Positions 17,906 to 27,197 of a stretch of 64,000 nt of DNA are shown piece by piece. The stretch comes from Chloroflexota bacterium. Its GTDB lineage: Bacteria > Chloroflexota > Anaerolineae > Promineifilales > Promineifilaceae. The stretch is taken from the NCBI GenBank assembly GCA_017993775.1, contig JAGOMA010000001.1, positions 1 to 64,000 on the forward strand, read 5' to 3'. The translations under genes were made by a program, and so were the position numbers. The first letter of the stretch is position 1. Every line of letters starts with the position of its first letter. The notes below the pieces were generated by a model. It worked only from the letters and a program-made list of their open reading frames with translations. It was not told where the DNA came from and searched no databases.

Positions 17906-19132
17906 ATGTCGAGTGAAGATACAAACTTATTACAAGCATTACTAGATCAGCATGATTACGAACTCCCAGAAGTGGGCGATATTCGTAAAGGGATCATTGT
18001 CGCCATTAATTCGCAAGGCGTCATCATTGATCTAGGCACAAAGCGTGATGGCTTGGTCCAGCCATCTGATTTAAGCAAATTAACAGACGAAGATCGGGCA
18101 GCATTACAAATCAATGATGAAATCCCGGTTTACGTCGTTAACAACGATCAGCCAGATAGTGTGATAGTTTCTATCCACATGGCCCAGCTTAATCAGGATT
18201 GGATCGACGCCGAAGCGATGATGGAAAGTGGTCAGATTTTAGAATGCGAGATCATTGGTTATAACAAAGGCGGGGCGATTGTGCCTTTCGGCCGTTTGCG
18301 TGGTTTTGTGCCGGCGTCTCATCTGACCGATTTAACGCCCGGAATGAGCGATCGGAAACGGCAGCAGCGTCTGGCCAAACTTCGGGGCGAAAAATTGCCC
18401 ATGAAAGTGATCGAAGTCGATCGTCGTCGTCGGCGGTTGGTTCTCTCGCAGCGTGATGCTCAGAAAGAGTGGGAAGAAAAGCGCAAAGGCGAACTGTTGG
18501 AAAACCTCAAGGAAGGAGATGTCCTTACGGGTACCATCAGCGGCCTGCGTGACTTTGGCGTCTTTGTCGACCTGGGCGGTGCTGATGGTCTGGTCCATAT
18601 TTCTGAACTTGCCTGGCATCGCATTGACCATCCCCGCGAAGTGGTGAAGGTTGGCGATGAGATCGAAGTCGTTGTTTTGAAACTCGACCGTGCGGAACAA
18701 CGCATTAGTCTGAGCCGTAAGCAGGTGATGGCGAATCCTTGGGATTCTGTAGAAGAGCGGTATCAATTGAACCAGTTGGTAGAAGGTAAGGTTACCCGCA
18801 TTTTGGATTACGGCGCTTTCGCCGAAATCGAACCGGGGATCGAGGGTCTGCTGCATGTTTCTCAGCTTTCGCGTACCAATGTTGAAAACGTTGGTGAGGT
18901 TGTTAAAGAAGGCGAGACGCATTTGCTGCGCATTGTCAGCATTGATTCTACGCGCCAACGCATTGGTTTGAGTTTGAAAGCTGTGACTGCTCAGGAGCAA
19001 ATTGAGTGGATGGCACAGCATATGGCTCAGGCTGAAGCTGTTGACGATGAGGCTGTGGCTTCTGCCGAAGCGGCCGTGGCTGAAGGCGTGTCGATGGTTG
19101 AGGATGCAGTTGTCTCCAGTGAGGAAGAGTAA
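17906..19132 (+). CDS. rpsA: S1-domain RNA-binding protein (ribosomal protein S1)
   Basis: A 408-residue protein with four S1 OB-fold domains, at about 20-95, 105-180, 192-262 and 280-350. The third and fourth are the most canonical (GTISGLRDFGVFVDLGG, GLVHISEL, QRISLSRKQ). An acidic tail follows. S1 helps ribosomes bind mRNA. Six domains occur in proteobacteria, and four is usual in many other phyla. I chose the ATG at 17906, with a GGAAGAGA site, over an upstream in-frame start that would read through the terminator hairpin. infA follows 12 nt later. No ACGGCCGT octamer occurs in this gene. Confidence 0.9.
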   Translation: MSSEDTNLLQALLDQHDYELPEVGDIRKGIIVAINSQGVIIDLGTKRDGLVQPSDLSKLTDEDRAALQINDEIPVYVVNNDQPDSVIVSIHMAQLNQDWIDAEAMMESGQILECEIIGYNKGGAIVPFGRLRGFVPASHLTDLTPGMSDRKRQQRLAKLRGEKLPMKVIEVDRRRRRLVLSQRDAQKEWEEKRKGELLENLKEGDVLTGTISGLRDFGVFVDLGGADGLVHISELAWHRIDHPREVVKVGDEIEVVVLKLDRAEQRISLSRKQVMANPWDSVEERYQLNQLVEGKVTRILDYGAFAEIEPGIEGLLHVSQLSRTNVENVGEVVKEGETHLLRIVSIDSTRQRIGLSLKAVTAQEQIEWMAQHMAQAEAVDDEAVASAEAAVAEGVSMVEDAVVSSEEE

Positions 19133-19144
19133 TTAGAGAGGAAT

Positions 19145-19408
19145 ATGGCCAAAAACGATAAATTAGAAGTTGAAGGAACTGTGGTAGAGTTGCTGCCTAA
19201 TACGCAGTTTATGGTGGAGTTGGATAACGGTCACAAGGTGTTGGCTTATCTTTCTGGGCGGATGCGGAAGTATTATATTCGCATTTTGTTGGGAGATCGG
19301 GTTCGCCTGGAGATGACCCCATATGACTTGAGTCGTGGGCGAATCAATTACCGGTATCATCGGAATCGGGCGACGTCTGCCGCACCGTCTCCGCCAGCGA
19401 AGAAATAA
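19145..19408 (+). CDS. infA: translation initiation factor IF-1
   Basis: An 87-residue OB-fold protein that binds the ribosomal A site during initiation. Diagnostic blocks are [58 protein letters not shown] and NYRYH. It is about 15 residues longer than the standard 72-residue IF-1, owing to a low-complexity tail rich in Ala, Pro and Lys. It lies 12 nt after the S1 gene and ends before a strong terminator. The two genes form a small translation operon separate from the usual spc/alpha location. Confidence 0.96.
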   Translation: MAKNDKLEVEGTVVELLPNTQFMVELDNGHKVLAYLSGRMRKYYIRILLGDRVRLEMTPYDLSRGRINYRYHRNRATSAAPSPPAKK

Positions 19409-19474
19409 TCGCTTAAGCTTTGCCACATGCCTATCGGCTTCTAGATGATGGCCGGTTTGTCTTAGTAAAAATAA

Positions 19475-19504
19475 AACGCCACAACTGCGGTTGTGGCGTT
19501 TTTT
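19475..19504. terminator. bidirectional terminator between infA and prmA
   Basis: AACGCCACAAC, a TGCG tetraloop and GTTGTGGCGTT form a perfect 11-bp stem followed by TTTT on the plus strand. The minus-strand side is also T-rich (TTTTATTTTT), so it can end both infA and the converging prmA transcript. Confidence 0.92.
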
Positions 19505-19533
19505 GCGTTTGATAGGTGGCGTCTTGTGGCTGG

Positions 19534-20460
19534 TTATCGCTGGCGGATGATGTAGCTTACCCAGTCGCGGATTTGCAGTTTTTGGTGTACGTAGCCGCCG
19601 GCATTGTGTACGGCCGTTTCCACATCTTCTGCCTGTTCATCAATAATGCCGCTTAAAATCAGGCTGCCGCCTTCGCCTACGTATGCCAGCAGGTCGTAGT
19701 CGTTCAGGAGGGTTACGATTACCGGCGCCAGGATGTTGACGACCACGACATCCCAACCGCGTCTGGTGACATCGGCTAAGGTTCCCTGGCGAATGGCGGT
19801 AACGGCCGTTACCCCATTTTTTGCCGCATTATCGGCCGCCGCGCGTACGGCCAGATCATCCGTGTCCACGCCCAACAGGTCGCTGGCGCCTAATTTGGCG
19901 GCGGCAATAGCCAGAATGCCGGAGCCGGTTCCTACGTCCAGAACAGTCTGGCCAGGCGTTACAATTTGTTCTAGCGCTTGCAAACACATTTGGGTGGTAG
20001 GATGCAGGCCCGTGCCAAAAGCCATCCCCGGGTCCAGGGTAATGACAATGTCGTCGGCGCGAAGTCCTTCTACCTCTGGATCGGCGCTGACGGTAGATTC
20101 TTCCCAGCTGGGTTGAATCCACAAGTGCTGGCCAATGCGAAAGGGGTGGTAATGGTTTTTCCAGGCGTTGGCCCAATCTTCTTCTTGCAGCTTGCGGAAG
20201 GTCGGCGGGGGAAGGGGGTAGAGACGGCCGTATTGGTACAGCAGCTCTTCAATCTGGCGGCGTATGTCGGGTGTGTCTTCATCTTCCGGCAGATAGATTT
20301 TTACAGTGACGGCCGGGTCCAAGGCTTCTGGGTCCAGGTTGTTCATGTCCCCGAGTTGTTCCAGCACCACGCCATCATTATAGGCAAACGGCCGTAGCTC
20401 TTCAGCAATCGCTTCCGCCCCTTCGCCATCGGTAATCACACTAACTTCTAACCAATACAT
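19534..20460 (-). CDS. prmA: ribosomal protein L11 methyltransferase
   Basis: PrmA trimethylates ribosomal protein L11 using S-adenosylmethionine. The 308-residue protein has the N-terminal PrmA domain (MYWLEVSV, EDWANAWKNHYHPFRIG), GMAFGTGLHPTTQMCLQAL, the SAM-binding LDVGTGSGILAIAAAKLGA and VVVNILAPVI. It is the last gene of the heat-shock cluster, 73 nt after dnaJ with no terminator between, so co-transcription is likely. A dnaJ-prmA arrangement is common in other phyla as well. Confidence 0.94.
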   Translation of the reverse strand: MYWLEVSVITDGEGAEAIAEELRPFAYNDGVVLEQLGDMNNLDPEALDPAVTVKIYLPEDEDTPDIRRQIEELLYQYGRLYPLPPPTFRKLQEEDWANAWKNHYHPFRIGQHLWIQPSWEESTVSADPEVEGLRADDIVITLDPGMAFGTGLHPTTQMCLQALEQIVTPGQTVLDVGTGSGILAIAAAKLGASDLLGVDTDDLAVRAAADNAAKNGVTAVTAIRQGTLADVTRRGWDVVVVNILAPVIVTLLNDYDLLAYVGEGGSLILSGIIDEQAEDVETAVHNAGGYVHQKLQIRDWVSYIIRQR

Positions 20461-20533
20461 ACTTGTTTCCAGGTGAATAGGGGAAGTCGCCTAAGAAGCC
20501 AACGTGCCGGAACACTTGACTGCCTAAACACTT

Positions 20534-21694
20534 CTATAGTCCCAGCGCATCCTTCAACTGGCTAAAAATCCCTTTTTCTCGCTGGGGCACCACTTCTTTG
20601 CCCAGCGTACGGGCCAGTTTCTCAAATAGATCGCGCTGTTCTTCGCTTAATTTCTTGGGAATAGAGACATGAATCAGCACATGCTGATCGCCACGTCCAA
20701 CATCTGCGCCTCGCCCGCTGCGGTCCAGGTGCGGTACACCCTTGCCTTTTAGCCGGAAAACTTTACCCGATTCAGTACCGGGCGGCACAGATAGTTTTTC
20801 CTCGCCGTCAATGGTGGGGACGAATATCTCATCGCCTAAAGCCGCCTGAGCCACATTGATTTCCAGATCAATCCAGATATCATCGCCACGGCGCTCGTAG
20901 ATTTTGTGTTCTAACACACGAATGACGACGAACAGGTTTCCGGGCGGACCGCCATCAACCCCCGGCGCGCCTTCGTTTGTCAGGCGAATTTGGGTGTCAC
21001 TGTCCACGCCGGCGGGAATTTTAACTTTCAGATTGCGTGTTTCCTGGACTTGTTTACGGCCGTGGCATGTCTGGCAAGGTGTTTCGATCACTTCGCCAGT
21101 TCCCTGGCAGGTGGGGCAGGTGGCCACATTGACAAAGGAGCCGAGAATGGATTGCTGTACACGGCGCACTTCACCGGACCCATTGCAGGTTGGGCAGCCT
21201 TTTGGCTGGCTCCCCGGTTCTGCGCCGGAACCGCTGCATGACGGGCAGATGGCTGGTCGGGTGACGTCGATATCTTTTTCTACGCCAAAAACGGCTTCCT
21301 CGAACGAGATTTTCAGGTCGTAGCGTAAATCGGCTCCACGTCTTGGGCCGCGCCGCCGCCGACGGCCGCTGCCGCCGCCGCTGAATGCGCCGCCAAAAAA
21401 CTCTTCGAATATGTCAGCAACGCTGCCAAACCCACCGTCAAAACCGCCAGAGAATCCACCGGCGCCATTTTCCACACCGGCGTGACCAAAGCGGTCATAT
21501 CGGGCGCGCATGTTCTCATCAGACAGCATTTCGTAGGCTTCGTTAATTTCTTTGAAGCGCTCGCTGGCGTCTGCTTCGCTGTTGACGTCTGGGTGGTATT
21601 GGCGCGCCAGCCGACGATACGCTTTTTTGAGTTCGTCTTTGTTGGCATTGCGGGCAACACCCAACACTTCGTAATAGTCTCGTTTAGTAGCCAT
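20534..21694 (-). CDS. dnaJ: chaperone protein DnaJ
   Basis: A 386-residue Hsp40 that delivers substrates to DnaK and stimulates its ATPase. The J domain (1-70) has HPD in RQYHPDVN. A G/F-rich stretch follows (GGFSGGFDGGFG). Four zinc-finger motifs come next (CPSCSGSG, CPTCNGSG, CPTCQGTG, CQTCHGRK), and the C-terminal substrate-binding region ends with LKDALGL. I chose the ATG at 21694, which starts MATKRDYYEVLGV. An in-frame ATG 11 codons upstream lies inside a 16-bp inverted repeat and has no ribosome site. Confidence 0.95.
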   Translation of the reverse strand: MATKRDYYEVLGVARNANKDELKKAYRRLARQYHPDVNSEADASERFKEINEAYEMLSDENMRARYDRFGHAGVENGAGGFSGGFDGGFGSVADIFEEFFGGAFSGGGSGRRRRRGPRRGADLRYDLKISFEEAVFGVEKDIDVTRPAICPSCSGSGAEPGSQPKGCPTCNGSGEVRRVQQSILGSFVNVATCPTCQGTGEVIETPCQTCHGRKQVQETRNLKVKIPAGVDSDTQIRLTNEGAPGVDGGPPGNLFVVIRVLEHKIYERRGDDIWIDLEINVAQAALGDEIFVPTIDGEEKLSVPPGTESGKVFRLKGKGVPHLDRSGRGADVGRGDQHVLIHVSIPKKLSEEQRDLFEKLARTLGKEVVPQREKGIFSQLKDALGL

Positions 21695-21711
21695 AGGCAG
21701 GTGGTCATCCT

Positions 21712-21745
21712 GGTTCTGGGTTGGCATGGATGCCAGCCCAGAACC
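21712..21745. repeat. inverted repeat between dnaK and dnaJ
   Basis: GGTTCTGGGTTGGCAT (21712-21727) and ATGCCAGCCCAGAACC (21730-21745) pair over 16 bp with one G-U and a 2-nt centre. It lies between the dnaK stop and the chosen dnaJ start. There is no T-run, so it may tune processing or translation of dnaJ and is unlikely to terminate transcription. Confidence 0.7.
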
Positions 21746-21760
21746 GGAAGAATTAATATC

Positions 21761-23659
21761 TTATTCGCTGAATTCGCCTTCAATCACATCTTCGTCGGGG
21801 CTGGTCGGTCCACCGGTTGAGCCGCTGCCGCCGTCTGGCCCGTCTTGTGGGCCGGCTTGCTGGTACATGGCCGCTCCGGCTTGTTGGAGGGCGTTTTGCA
21901 GCTTGGCGGCGGTGTCTTTCATGGATGCGGCGTCACCGCCGGACATGGCGGATTTGACGGCGTCGATGTGGGTTTGCACGGCCGTTTTCTGTGCGTCTGG
22001 TATGCTGGCGGCGTTATCGCTCAGGAACTTCTCGGCGGTGTAGACGGCCGAGTCGGCCATGTTGCGCGCTTCCACTTCTTCTTTGCGGCGGGCGTCTTCA
22101 GCTGCATGAGATTCTGCGTCGCGTACCATCTGGTCGATTTCTTTGTCTTGCAAGCCGCTGGATGGAATGATCTGCATGGCTTGTTCCCGACCGGTTGCTT
22201 TGTCTTTCGCCGTTACGTTCAAAATACCGTCGGCGTTGATGTCGAAGGTGACTTCGATTTGGGGCACGCCGCGCGGCGCGGGTGGAATGCCATCCAAAAT
22301 AAAGCGTCCCAGGCTTTTATTGTCCGCGGCCATCGGGCGCTCCCCTTGCGTGACGTGAATTTCCACCTGGGTTTGCATATCGGCGGCGGTGGAAAAGACT
22401 TGGCTTTTGCGGGTAGGAATGGTGGTGTTCCGTTCGATCAACGGAGTGGCCACACCGCCTAAGGTTTCAATGCTCAGGGTTAGCGGGGTCACATCTAGCA
22501 GCAGGACGTCTTTGACATCGCCGCCCAGAACGCCGGCTTGAATGGCCGCGCCAATCCCCACAACCTCGTCAGGATTGACGCCTTTGTGCGGTTCTTTGCC
22601 GAAGAATTTTTTAACGGCTTCTTGGATGGCCGGCATGCGGGTCATGCCGCCGACCAACACAACTTCGCCAATTTCGGCCGTTGAAAGTCCGGCGTCTTTT
22701 AACGCCTGGCGGCATGGTTCAATAGAGCGTTTGATCAAATCTTCGGTGAGCTGCTCCAATTTGGCGCGGGTCAGGGTCAGATTCAGATGTTTGGGTCCGG
22801 TGGCGTCGGCTGTGATGTAGGGCAGGTTGAGTTCGGACTGCATGGTGGTGGAAAGCTCGATTTTGGCTTTTTCGGACGCTTCCTTCAGACGCTGCAAGGC
22901 CTGACGGTCGGTGCGCAAATCGATGCCCTGATCCATTTTGAATTGTTCGGCGGCCCAATCAATGATTTTCTGGTCGAAATCGTCGCCACCGAGGAAAGTG
23001 TCGCCGTTGGTGGATTTGACTTCAAAAACGCCGTCACCTACTTCCAAAATGGAGATGTCGAAGGTGCCGCCACCCAGGTCGTAGACGGCGATCATTTCGT
23101 CTTTGTCGCTGCCGATGCCATAGGCCAGGGAGGAGGCGGTTGGTTCATTGACGATGCGCAGCACTTCCAGGCCGGCAATTTTGCCGGCGTCTTTGGTGGC
23201 CTGACGCTGGCTGTCGTTGAAGTAGGCGGGCACGGTGATGACCGCCTGGGTGACGGGTTGTCCGAGGTAGGCTTCGGCGTCGGTCTTGATTTTTTGCAAG
23301 ATCATGGCCGAAACTTCAGGTGGGGAGTATTCGCGTTCGGCCATGGAGACGCGGATGTCGCCGTTGGGCGCTTTGTGGACGCCGTAAGGGACGTATTTGA
23401 TGGCGCGCTGCACGACGGGATCGTCGAATTTGCGCCCCATGAAGCGTTTTACAGAGTAAATTGTGTTTTGGGGGTTGATGACTGCCTGGCGTTTGGCGAC
23501 CTGGCCGACCAGTCGTTCGCCGGTTTTGGGATTGACGGCGACGATGGAGGGGAACAGGCGGTTGCCTTCTGCGCTGGGGATGACGGTGGCTTCTCCGCCT
23601 TCCATGACGGCGGCTACAGAGTTGGTTGTGCCTAAGTCGATACCTATTATTTTGCCCAT
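21761..23659 (-). CDS. dnaK: chaperone protein DnaK (Hsp70)
   Basis: A 632-residue ATP-dependent chaperone. The nucleotide-binding domain starts [18 protein letters not shown] and contains [15 protein letters not shown] and [11 protein letters not shown]. The substrate-binding domain includes [17 protein letters not shown], and the helical lid ends in a Gly/Pro-rich stretch before the acidic C-terminal [10 protein letters not shown]. Length is typical. It lies 29 nt after grpE on the same strand. There is one ACGGCCGT octamer, in the lid. Confidence 0.98.
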   Translation of the reverse strand: MGKIIGIDLGTTNSVAAVMEGGEATVIPSAEGNRLFPSIVAVNPKTGERLVGQVAKRQAVINPQNTIYSVKRFMGRKFDDPVVQRAIKYVPYGVHKAPNGDIRVSMAEREYSPPEVSAMILQKIKTDAEAYLGQPVTQAVITVPAYFNDSQRQATKDAGKIAGLEVLRIVNEPTASSLAYGIGSDKDEMIAVYDLGGGTFDISILEVGDGVFEVKSTNGDTFLGGDDFDQKIIDWAAEQFKMDQGIDLRTDRQALQRLKEASEKAKIELSTTMQSELNLPYITADATGPKHLNLTLTRAKLEQLTEDLIKRSIEPCRQALKDAGLSTAEIGEVVLVGGMTRMPAIQEAVKKFFGKEPHKGVNPDEVVGIGAAIQAGVLGGDVKDVLLLDVTPLTLSIETLGGVATPLIERNTTIPTRKSQVFSTAADMQTQVEIHVTQGERPMAADNKSLGRFILDGIPPAPRGVPQIEVTFDINADGILNVTAKDKATGREQAMQIIPSSGLQDKEIDQMVRDAESHAAEDARRKEEVEARNMADSAVYTAEKFLSDNAASIPDAQKTAVQTHIDAVKSAMSGGDAASMKDTAAKLQNALQQAGAAMYQQAGPQDGPDGGSGSTGGPTSPDEDVIEGEFSE

Positions 23660-23688
23660 TGTTGTGTTTCCTCGCTCGATTGGATTAA

Positions 23689-24291
23689 TTATTCGGCTAC
23701 GTATACGAGTGACGGCCGTATCACACGGTCGCCTAGCATGTACCCTTTTTGTAATTCGCGGGTGACTGTCCCGCTTTCATGGTCGTCTGATGGTTCTTGC
23801 ATGATGGCTTCGTGGCAGTTGGGGTCGAATGGCTGCCCCACGGCTTCGATAGCTTTGACGTTCATGCTTTCCAGAATGGTGGTTAGCTTGCGGTGGACGA
23901 GTTGAATGCCTTCGAACCAGATGTCGCTGCTGATGGTTTCGGGCACAGTTTCCATGGCGCGTTGGAAATCATCGACAACGGGCAGCAGTTTAGCGGCCAT
24001 GTCGCCGGTGGCGCGCTGCTGGGTTTCCTGGCGTTGTTTGTCCATGCGTTTGCGCGCGTTGGCAAATTCCGCCTGGACGCGCATCCAGCCATCCAGGTTT
24101 TTTACGGCTTCAGCCTTGGCGGCTTCGAGTTGTTCTTCTAAAGAAGGTGCGGCTTGTTCGGCGACTGTGGGTTCGGGCACGGCCGTTTCTTCGGCCGCTG
24201 ACTGTCCATTTTTGCCCAAATCCTCGGCCGCCAGGTTTTCTTCACTATTTTCCACGATAAATTCTTCCTTGTTTACAAAATTCTCACTCAC
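23689..24291 (-). CDS. grpE: nucleotide exchange factor GrpE
   Basis: A 200-residue protein that releases ADP from DnaK. An acidic, low-complexity N-terminus (about 1-50) precedes the long dimerising helix ([34 protein letters not shown]). The beta-domain ends with [18 protein letters not shown], a good GrpE signature. The GTG start overlaps the hrcA stop codon by 8 nt, which implies translational coupling. Confidence 0.95.
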   Translation of the reverse strand: MSENFVNKEEFIVENSEENLAAEDLGKNGQSAAEETAVPEPTVAEQAAPSLEEQLEAAKAEAVKNLDGWMRVQAEFANARKRMDKQRQETQQRATGDMAAKLLPVVDDFQRAMETVPETISSDIWFEGIQLVHRKLTTILESMNVKAIEAVGQPFDPNCHEAIMQEPSDDHESGTVTRELQKGYMLGDRVIRPSLVYVAE

Positions 24292-25357
24292 TGAGATCTA
24301 ACTCTACTCCATAATTTTCTTTTAGCTCTCCGGCCGGCAGTTCGTCCATGTAATATTCATATACCAGCCCACTCATGAGATCAGCTATGTAGCGCACGGC
24401 TGCGACGTTACGGCCGTACATCATCCGCGTTGGCCCAATCACGGCAACTGTGCCGCTAAATTGCTCCATAACCCCATACCGTGACAAGATGATGGTGCAA
24501 TCTTTTAGCTCTTCCCAACGCCCTTCGCCTCCGATGAGCACCTGAACGCCGCGTGAACCGGCTGTCTGCGTGCCGGATATCACGTCGGCCAACAGCGTCC
24601 GCTCTTCAAGCACCTTGACGGCTTGCCGGGTTCCTTCATTTTCCAGTAAATTTACCAGACCGTCTCGGTAAATATCGCTGATAGCCCGGTTGTCAGCGCG
24701 TTGGATGACATCCAAAATGAGGCGGGTCACTTCTGCTTCGAGCGTATCCGTATAATTTCCCAGAGCCACAATCTCGTCGTAGGCCGTGTTGCTGTATAAA
24801 TCATTAAGCCGCTGGGCGACTGCGCTTAATCGCCCTTGCGGCAGGGGTTCGGCCAGCGTCAGCATTTGCTGGTTCACTTCCCCGCCCGTCAGCACCAAAA
24901 TCATCAGCACTAACCGGCCTTGCGTAGAGATGAGTTGTAAATGTTTAAATTGATTGATGCGTCGCTGGGGAGCCGTGACAAAACTGGCCCCTTGTGATGT
25001 GTGCGCCAATATCGCGGCCGCCAACTGCATCCATTGGTTCATGTCTAGCCGGGCCTGATGAAATTGATGGCGGATCATTTGGCGCTCGTGAAGGGGCAGC
25101 CGAAATTCGCCAAGCAATTTTTGCACAAAATACCGGTAGCCGGTTTCTGATGGCAGCCGTCCGGCGGAGGTGTGCATCTGCACGAGGTACCCCATTTCAC
25201 CCAGGGCGGCTAATTCGTTGCGTACGGTCGCGGAACTAACATCCAGATCGTAAATTTCCACCAGCATTTTGGAACCGACAGGGATGCCGGTGCGAATGTA
25301 GGTACGAATGACCAGGTCTAGGATGCGTTCTTGACGATCTGTTAGTGTTTGGAACAT
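24284..25357 (-). CDS. hrcA: heat-inducible transcription repressor HrcA
   Basis: HrcA represses heat-shock genes by binding CIRCE and needs GroEL for activity in known systems. The 357-residue protein has an N-terminal winged helix (LTDRQERILDLVIRTYIRTGIPVGSKML, SSATVRNELAALGEMGYLVQ) and the HrcA effector domain, ending with IGPTRMMYGRNVAAVRYIADLM. I chose the ATG at 25357 because the conserved MFQTLTDRQ begins there. The longer frame to 25423 would run into the CIRCE operator. It is the first gene of hrcA-grpE-dnaK-dnaJ-prmA. Confidence 0.95.
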   Translation of the reverse strand: MFQTLTDRQERILDLVIRTYIRTGIPVGSKMLVEIYDLDVSSATVRNELAALGEMGYLVQMHTSAGRLPSETGYRYFVQKLLGEFRLPLHERQMIRHQFHQARLDMNQWMQLAAAILAHTSQGASFVTAPQRRINQFKHLQLISTQGRLVLMILVLTGGEVNQQMLTLAEPLPQGRLSAVAQRLNDLYSNTAYDEIVALGNYTDTLEAEVTRLILDVIQRADNRAISDIYRDGLVNLLENEGTRQAVKVLEERTLLADVISGTQTAGSRGVQVLIGGEGRWEELKDCTIILSRYGVMEQFSGTVAVIGPTRMMYGRNVAAVRYIADLMSGLVYEYYMDELPAGELKENYGVELDLSE

Positions 25358-25417
25358 GCCTTTTATCACAATAAAGGCGAACCTTTTCGTTCGCCTGTTT
25401 TGCCGTACTGAGTGCGC

Positions 25418-25444
25418 TGGCACTCTTGTTGGTAGAGTGCTAAA
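25418..25444. promoter_or_regulatory. CIRCE operator (HrcA binding site)
   Basis: On the plus strand CTGGCACTC, a 9-nt spacer TTGTTGGTA, then GAGTGCTAA. The consensus is TTAGCACTC-N9-GAGTGCTAA. The right arm matches 9/9 and the left 7/9. It sits just downstream of the -10 box and 60 nt before the hrcA start, the expected position for self-repression. Confidence 0.93.
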
Positions 25445-25459
25445 GATGTACTCAAAATA

Positions 25460-25488
25460 TCATATCATGCGACCAGATCAGCGTCAAA
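25460..25488 (-). promoter_or_regulatory. sigma70-type promoter of the hrcA operon
   Basis: Minus strand TTGACG (25483-25488), a 17-nt spacer and TATGAT (25460-25465). The predicted start site near 25452 lies immediately before CIRCE, so bound HrcA would block the start of transcription. Confidence 0.8.
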
Positions 25489-25526
25489 TAAGAACAGCGT
25501 TAGATATTGAGCATTTACCGGAGGGA

Positions 25527-27041
25527 TCAGGAGGGCGGGAGCGATTGTCTGAGGGGGGTGGGGGATGTGGCGGCGTCGTCGGGTTTGGGAGAGGTGGGGG
25601 TGGGCACGGCCGTTTTCCCATTTTCCAACCGTGTCCCATTTTCACGGTCAATAATCTGCCAGATTGTCCGCAAAATGATCTTCACATCCAGCAACACAGA
25701 CCAGTTTTCCGAGTACCACAAATCAAATTTGGTGCGTTCGTTAATGGACGTATCCCCGCGCAAACCGTTGATTTGCGCCCAGCCAGTCATGCCGCCCTTG
25801 TCCCGATGACGATCCATATAGCGGGGAACAATTTTGCGGAACTGTTCCACATAATGGGCCTGCTCGGGTCGCGGCCCTACCAGGCTCATCTCGCCAATGA
25901 ACACGTTAATCAAGTTTGGCAGCTCATCCACTTCGATTTTGCGGATCAGCTTACCTAATTTGGTTTGGCGGGGGTCATTGTCGGTTGTCCAGCCAGGTCC
26001 ATCTTTTTCTGCGTCGCTCCGCATCGACCGAAACTTAATCATCAAAAAGGGCTTCCCATCTAACCCCATGCGCTCTTGCACGAAGAAAACCGGTCCTGGC
26101 GATTCTAATTTGATAGCTGTTGCCACCAGAAGCATGAGCGGCGACAAAAAAATGAGACCAAAAGCCGCTACCATAAAGTCAATGACTCGTTTGAAGATGA
26201 GCATATAGCCGCGCAGGGCAAAATCACGCACGGTCAGCAGCGGCAGGCCGCCCAAATCATCAATGGTGGCCTCTGAGGTTACAAATTGAAAAATATCGGG
26301 AAATGTCTTAATAGAGACTCGGCCGCGTTCGCAATAGGAAATCACGCGTACGGTTTCTCGGTGACCTTTTTCCGGCATGGCGATGATTACTTCGTCGATG
26401 CCGTGTTTTTCGATAAGCATCGGCAAATCTTCTGGCCGGCCCAGCACCGGAACGCCCAATAACTCTTTCTTGTCCTCGCCGTTCACAATGCCAATTAAAT
26501 TGTAGCCGAGCTGAGGCGACCATAAGATGCGCTGCACAACTACCTGCGCCATGTCGCCCGTGCCCACAACCAGCAGTTTGTCTTCGCCGATGCCATAGTT
26601 GTTGCGCAGTACAGAGCGCATTAACTGATGAAATATACGGCCGATCAACAGCAGCACAATGGTTAATACCCAGGCATAAATGATCATGGCGCGCGGGTAA
26701 TCGCGGATGACTTCATTTCCTTTAAAAATAAAGGTAGAAATAGCTACAGACATCAGCGTGCCAATGGAGACGGCCGCAAACACATAATAAAATTGATCCA
26801 CTCTTGATACAGCACGCGGAATATAATACTGCCGATAGAAAAACAGCACAGCAATGATCGAAACAACCTGTACCAAAATTAAACCGGCATAGTTGGAAAT
26901 TGGTGAGGGACTTAATAACTCATCTGGCCAGGGAATGGATAACCGCAGCCGATAGGCTACAATGAACGCAGCGCAAATCAACAACGCATCGAGGACGACG
27001 AGAGAAATGGTATAGGTAGTTCGTATTCGCTGATTATTCAT
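25527..27041 (-). CDS. undecaprenyl-phosphate sugar phosphotransferase (exopolysaccharide initiation)
   Basis: A 504-residue polyprenyl glycosylphosphotransferase of the WcaJ/WbaP type, which moves a sugar-1-phosphate onto undecaprenyl phosphate at the membrane to start polysaccharide synthesis. Four to five membrane helices fill the first about 150 residues, a CoA-binding-like Rossmann domain follows (LLVVGTGDMAQVV), then a re-entrant helix at about 300-320. The catalytic domain has FFVQERMGLDGKPF, IKFRSMRSDAE, EVDELPNLINVF and SLVGPRPEQ. It stands alone with no other polysaccharide genes nearby. The C-terminal tail is P/T-rich. Confidence 0.92.
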   Translation of the reverse strand: MNNQRIRTTYTISLVVLDALLICAAFIVAYRLRLSIPWPDELLSPSPISNYAGLILVQVVSIIAVLFFYRQYYIPRAVSRVDQFYYVFAAVSIGTLMSVAISTFIFKGNEVIRDYPRAMIIYAWVLTIVLLLIGRIFHQLMRSVLRNNYGIGEDKLLVVGTGDMAQVVVQRILWSPQLGYNLIGIVNGEDKKELLGVPVLGRPEDLPMLIEKHGIDEVIIAMPEKGHRETVRVISYCERGRVSIKTFPDIFQFVTSEATIDDLGGLPLLTVRDFALRGYMLIFKRVIDFMVAAFGLIFLSPLMLLVATAIKLESPGPVFFVQERMGLDGKPFLMIKFRSMRSDAEKDGPGWTTDNDPRQTKLGKLIRKIEVDELPNLINVFIGEMSLVGPRPEQAHYVEQFRKIVPRYMDRHRDKGGMTGWAQINGLRGDTSINERTKFDLWYSENWSVLLDVKIILRTIWQIIDRENGTRLENGKTAVPTPTSPKPDDAATSPTPLRQSLPPS

Positions 27042-27197
27042 ACACTGTTACCCTTCCAGAGTAATTGTAACAGAGGTGTCACGGCCATCAAACACGGCAT
27101 CCAGGCGTTTAGACATCTCTTAACCTACGCCAACTTAAAACTCATGTAAATATTTTATTTTCCTGGTTCGGGAAAACTCGTAATGTGGAGAAACTGT

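Noticed and set aside
22787-23635. A 282-codon open frame antisense to dnaK
   Set aside because: Low-complexity Gly/Phe/Asp-rich product, the usual mirror of dnaK codon use. dnaK itself is certain.
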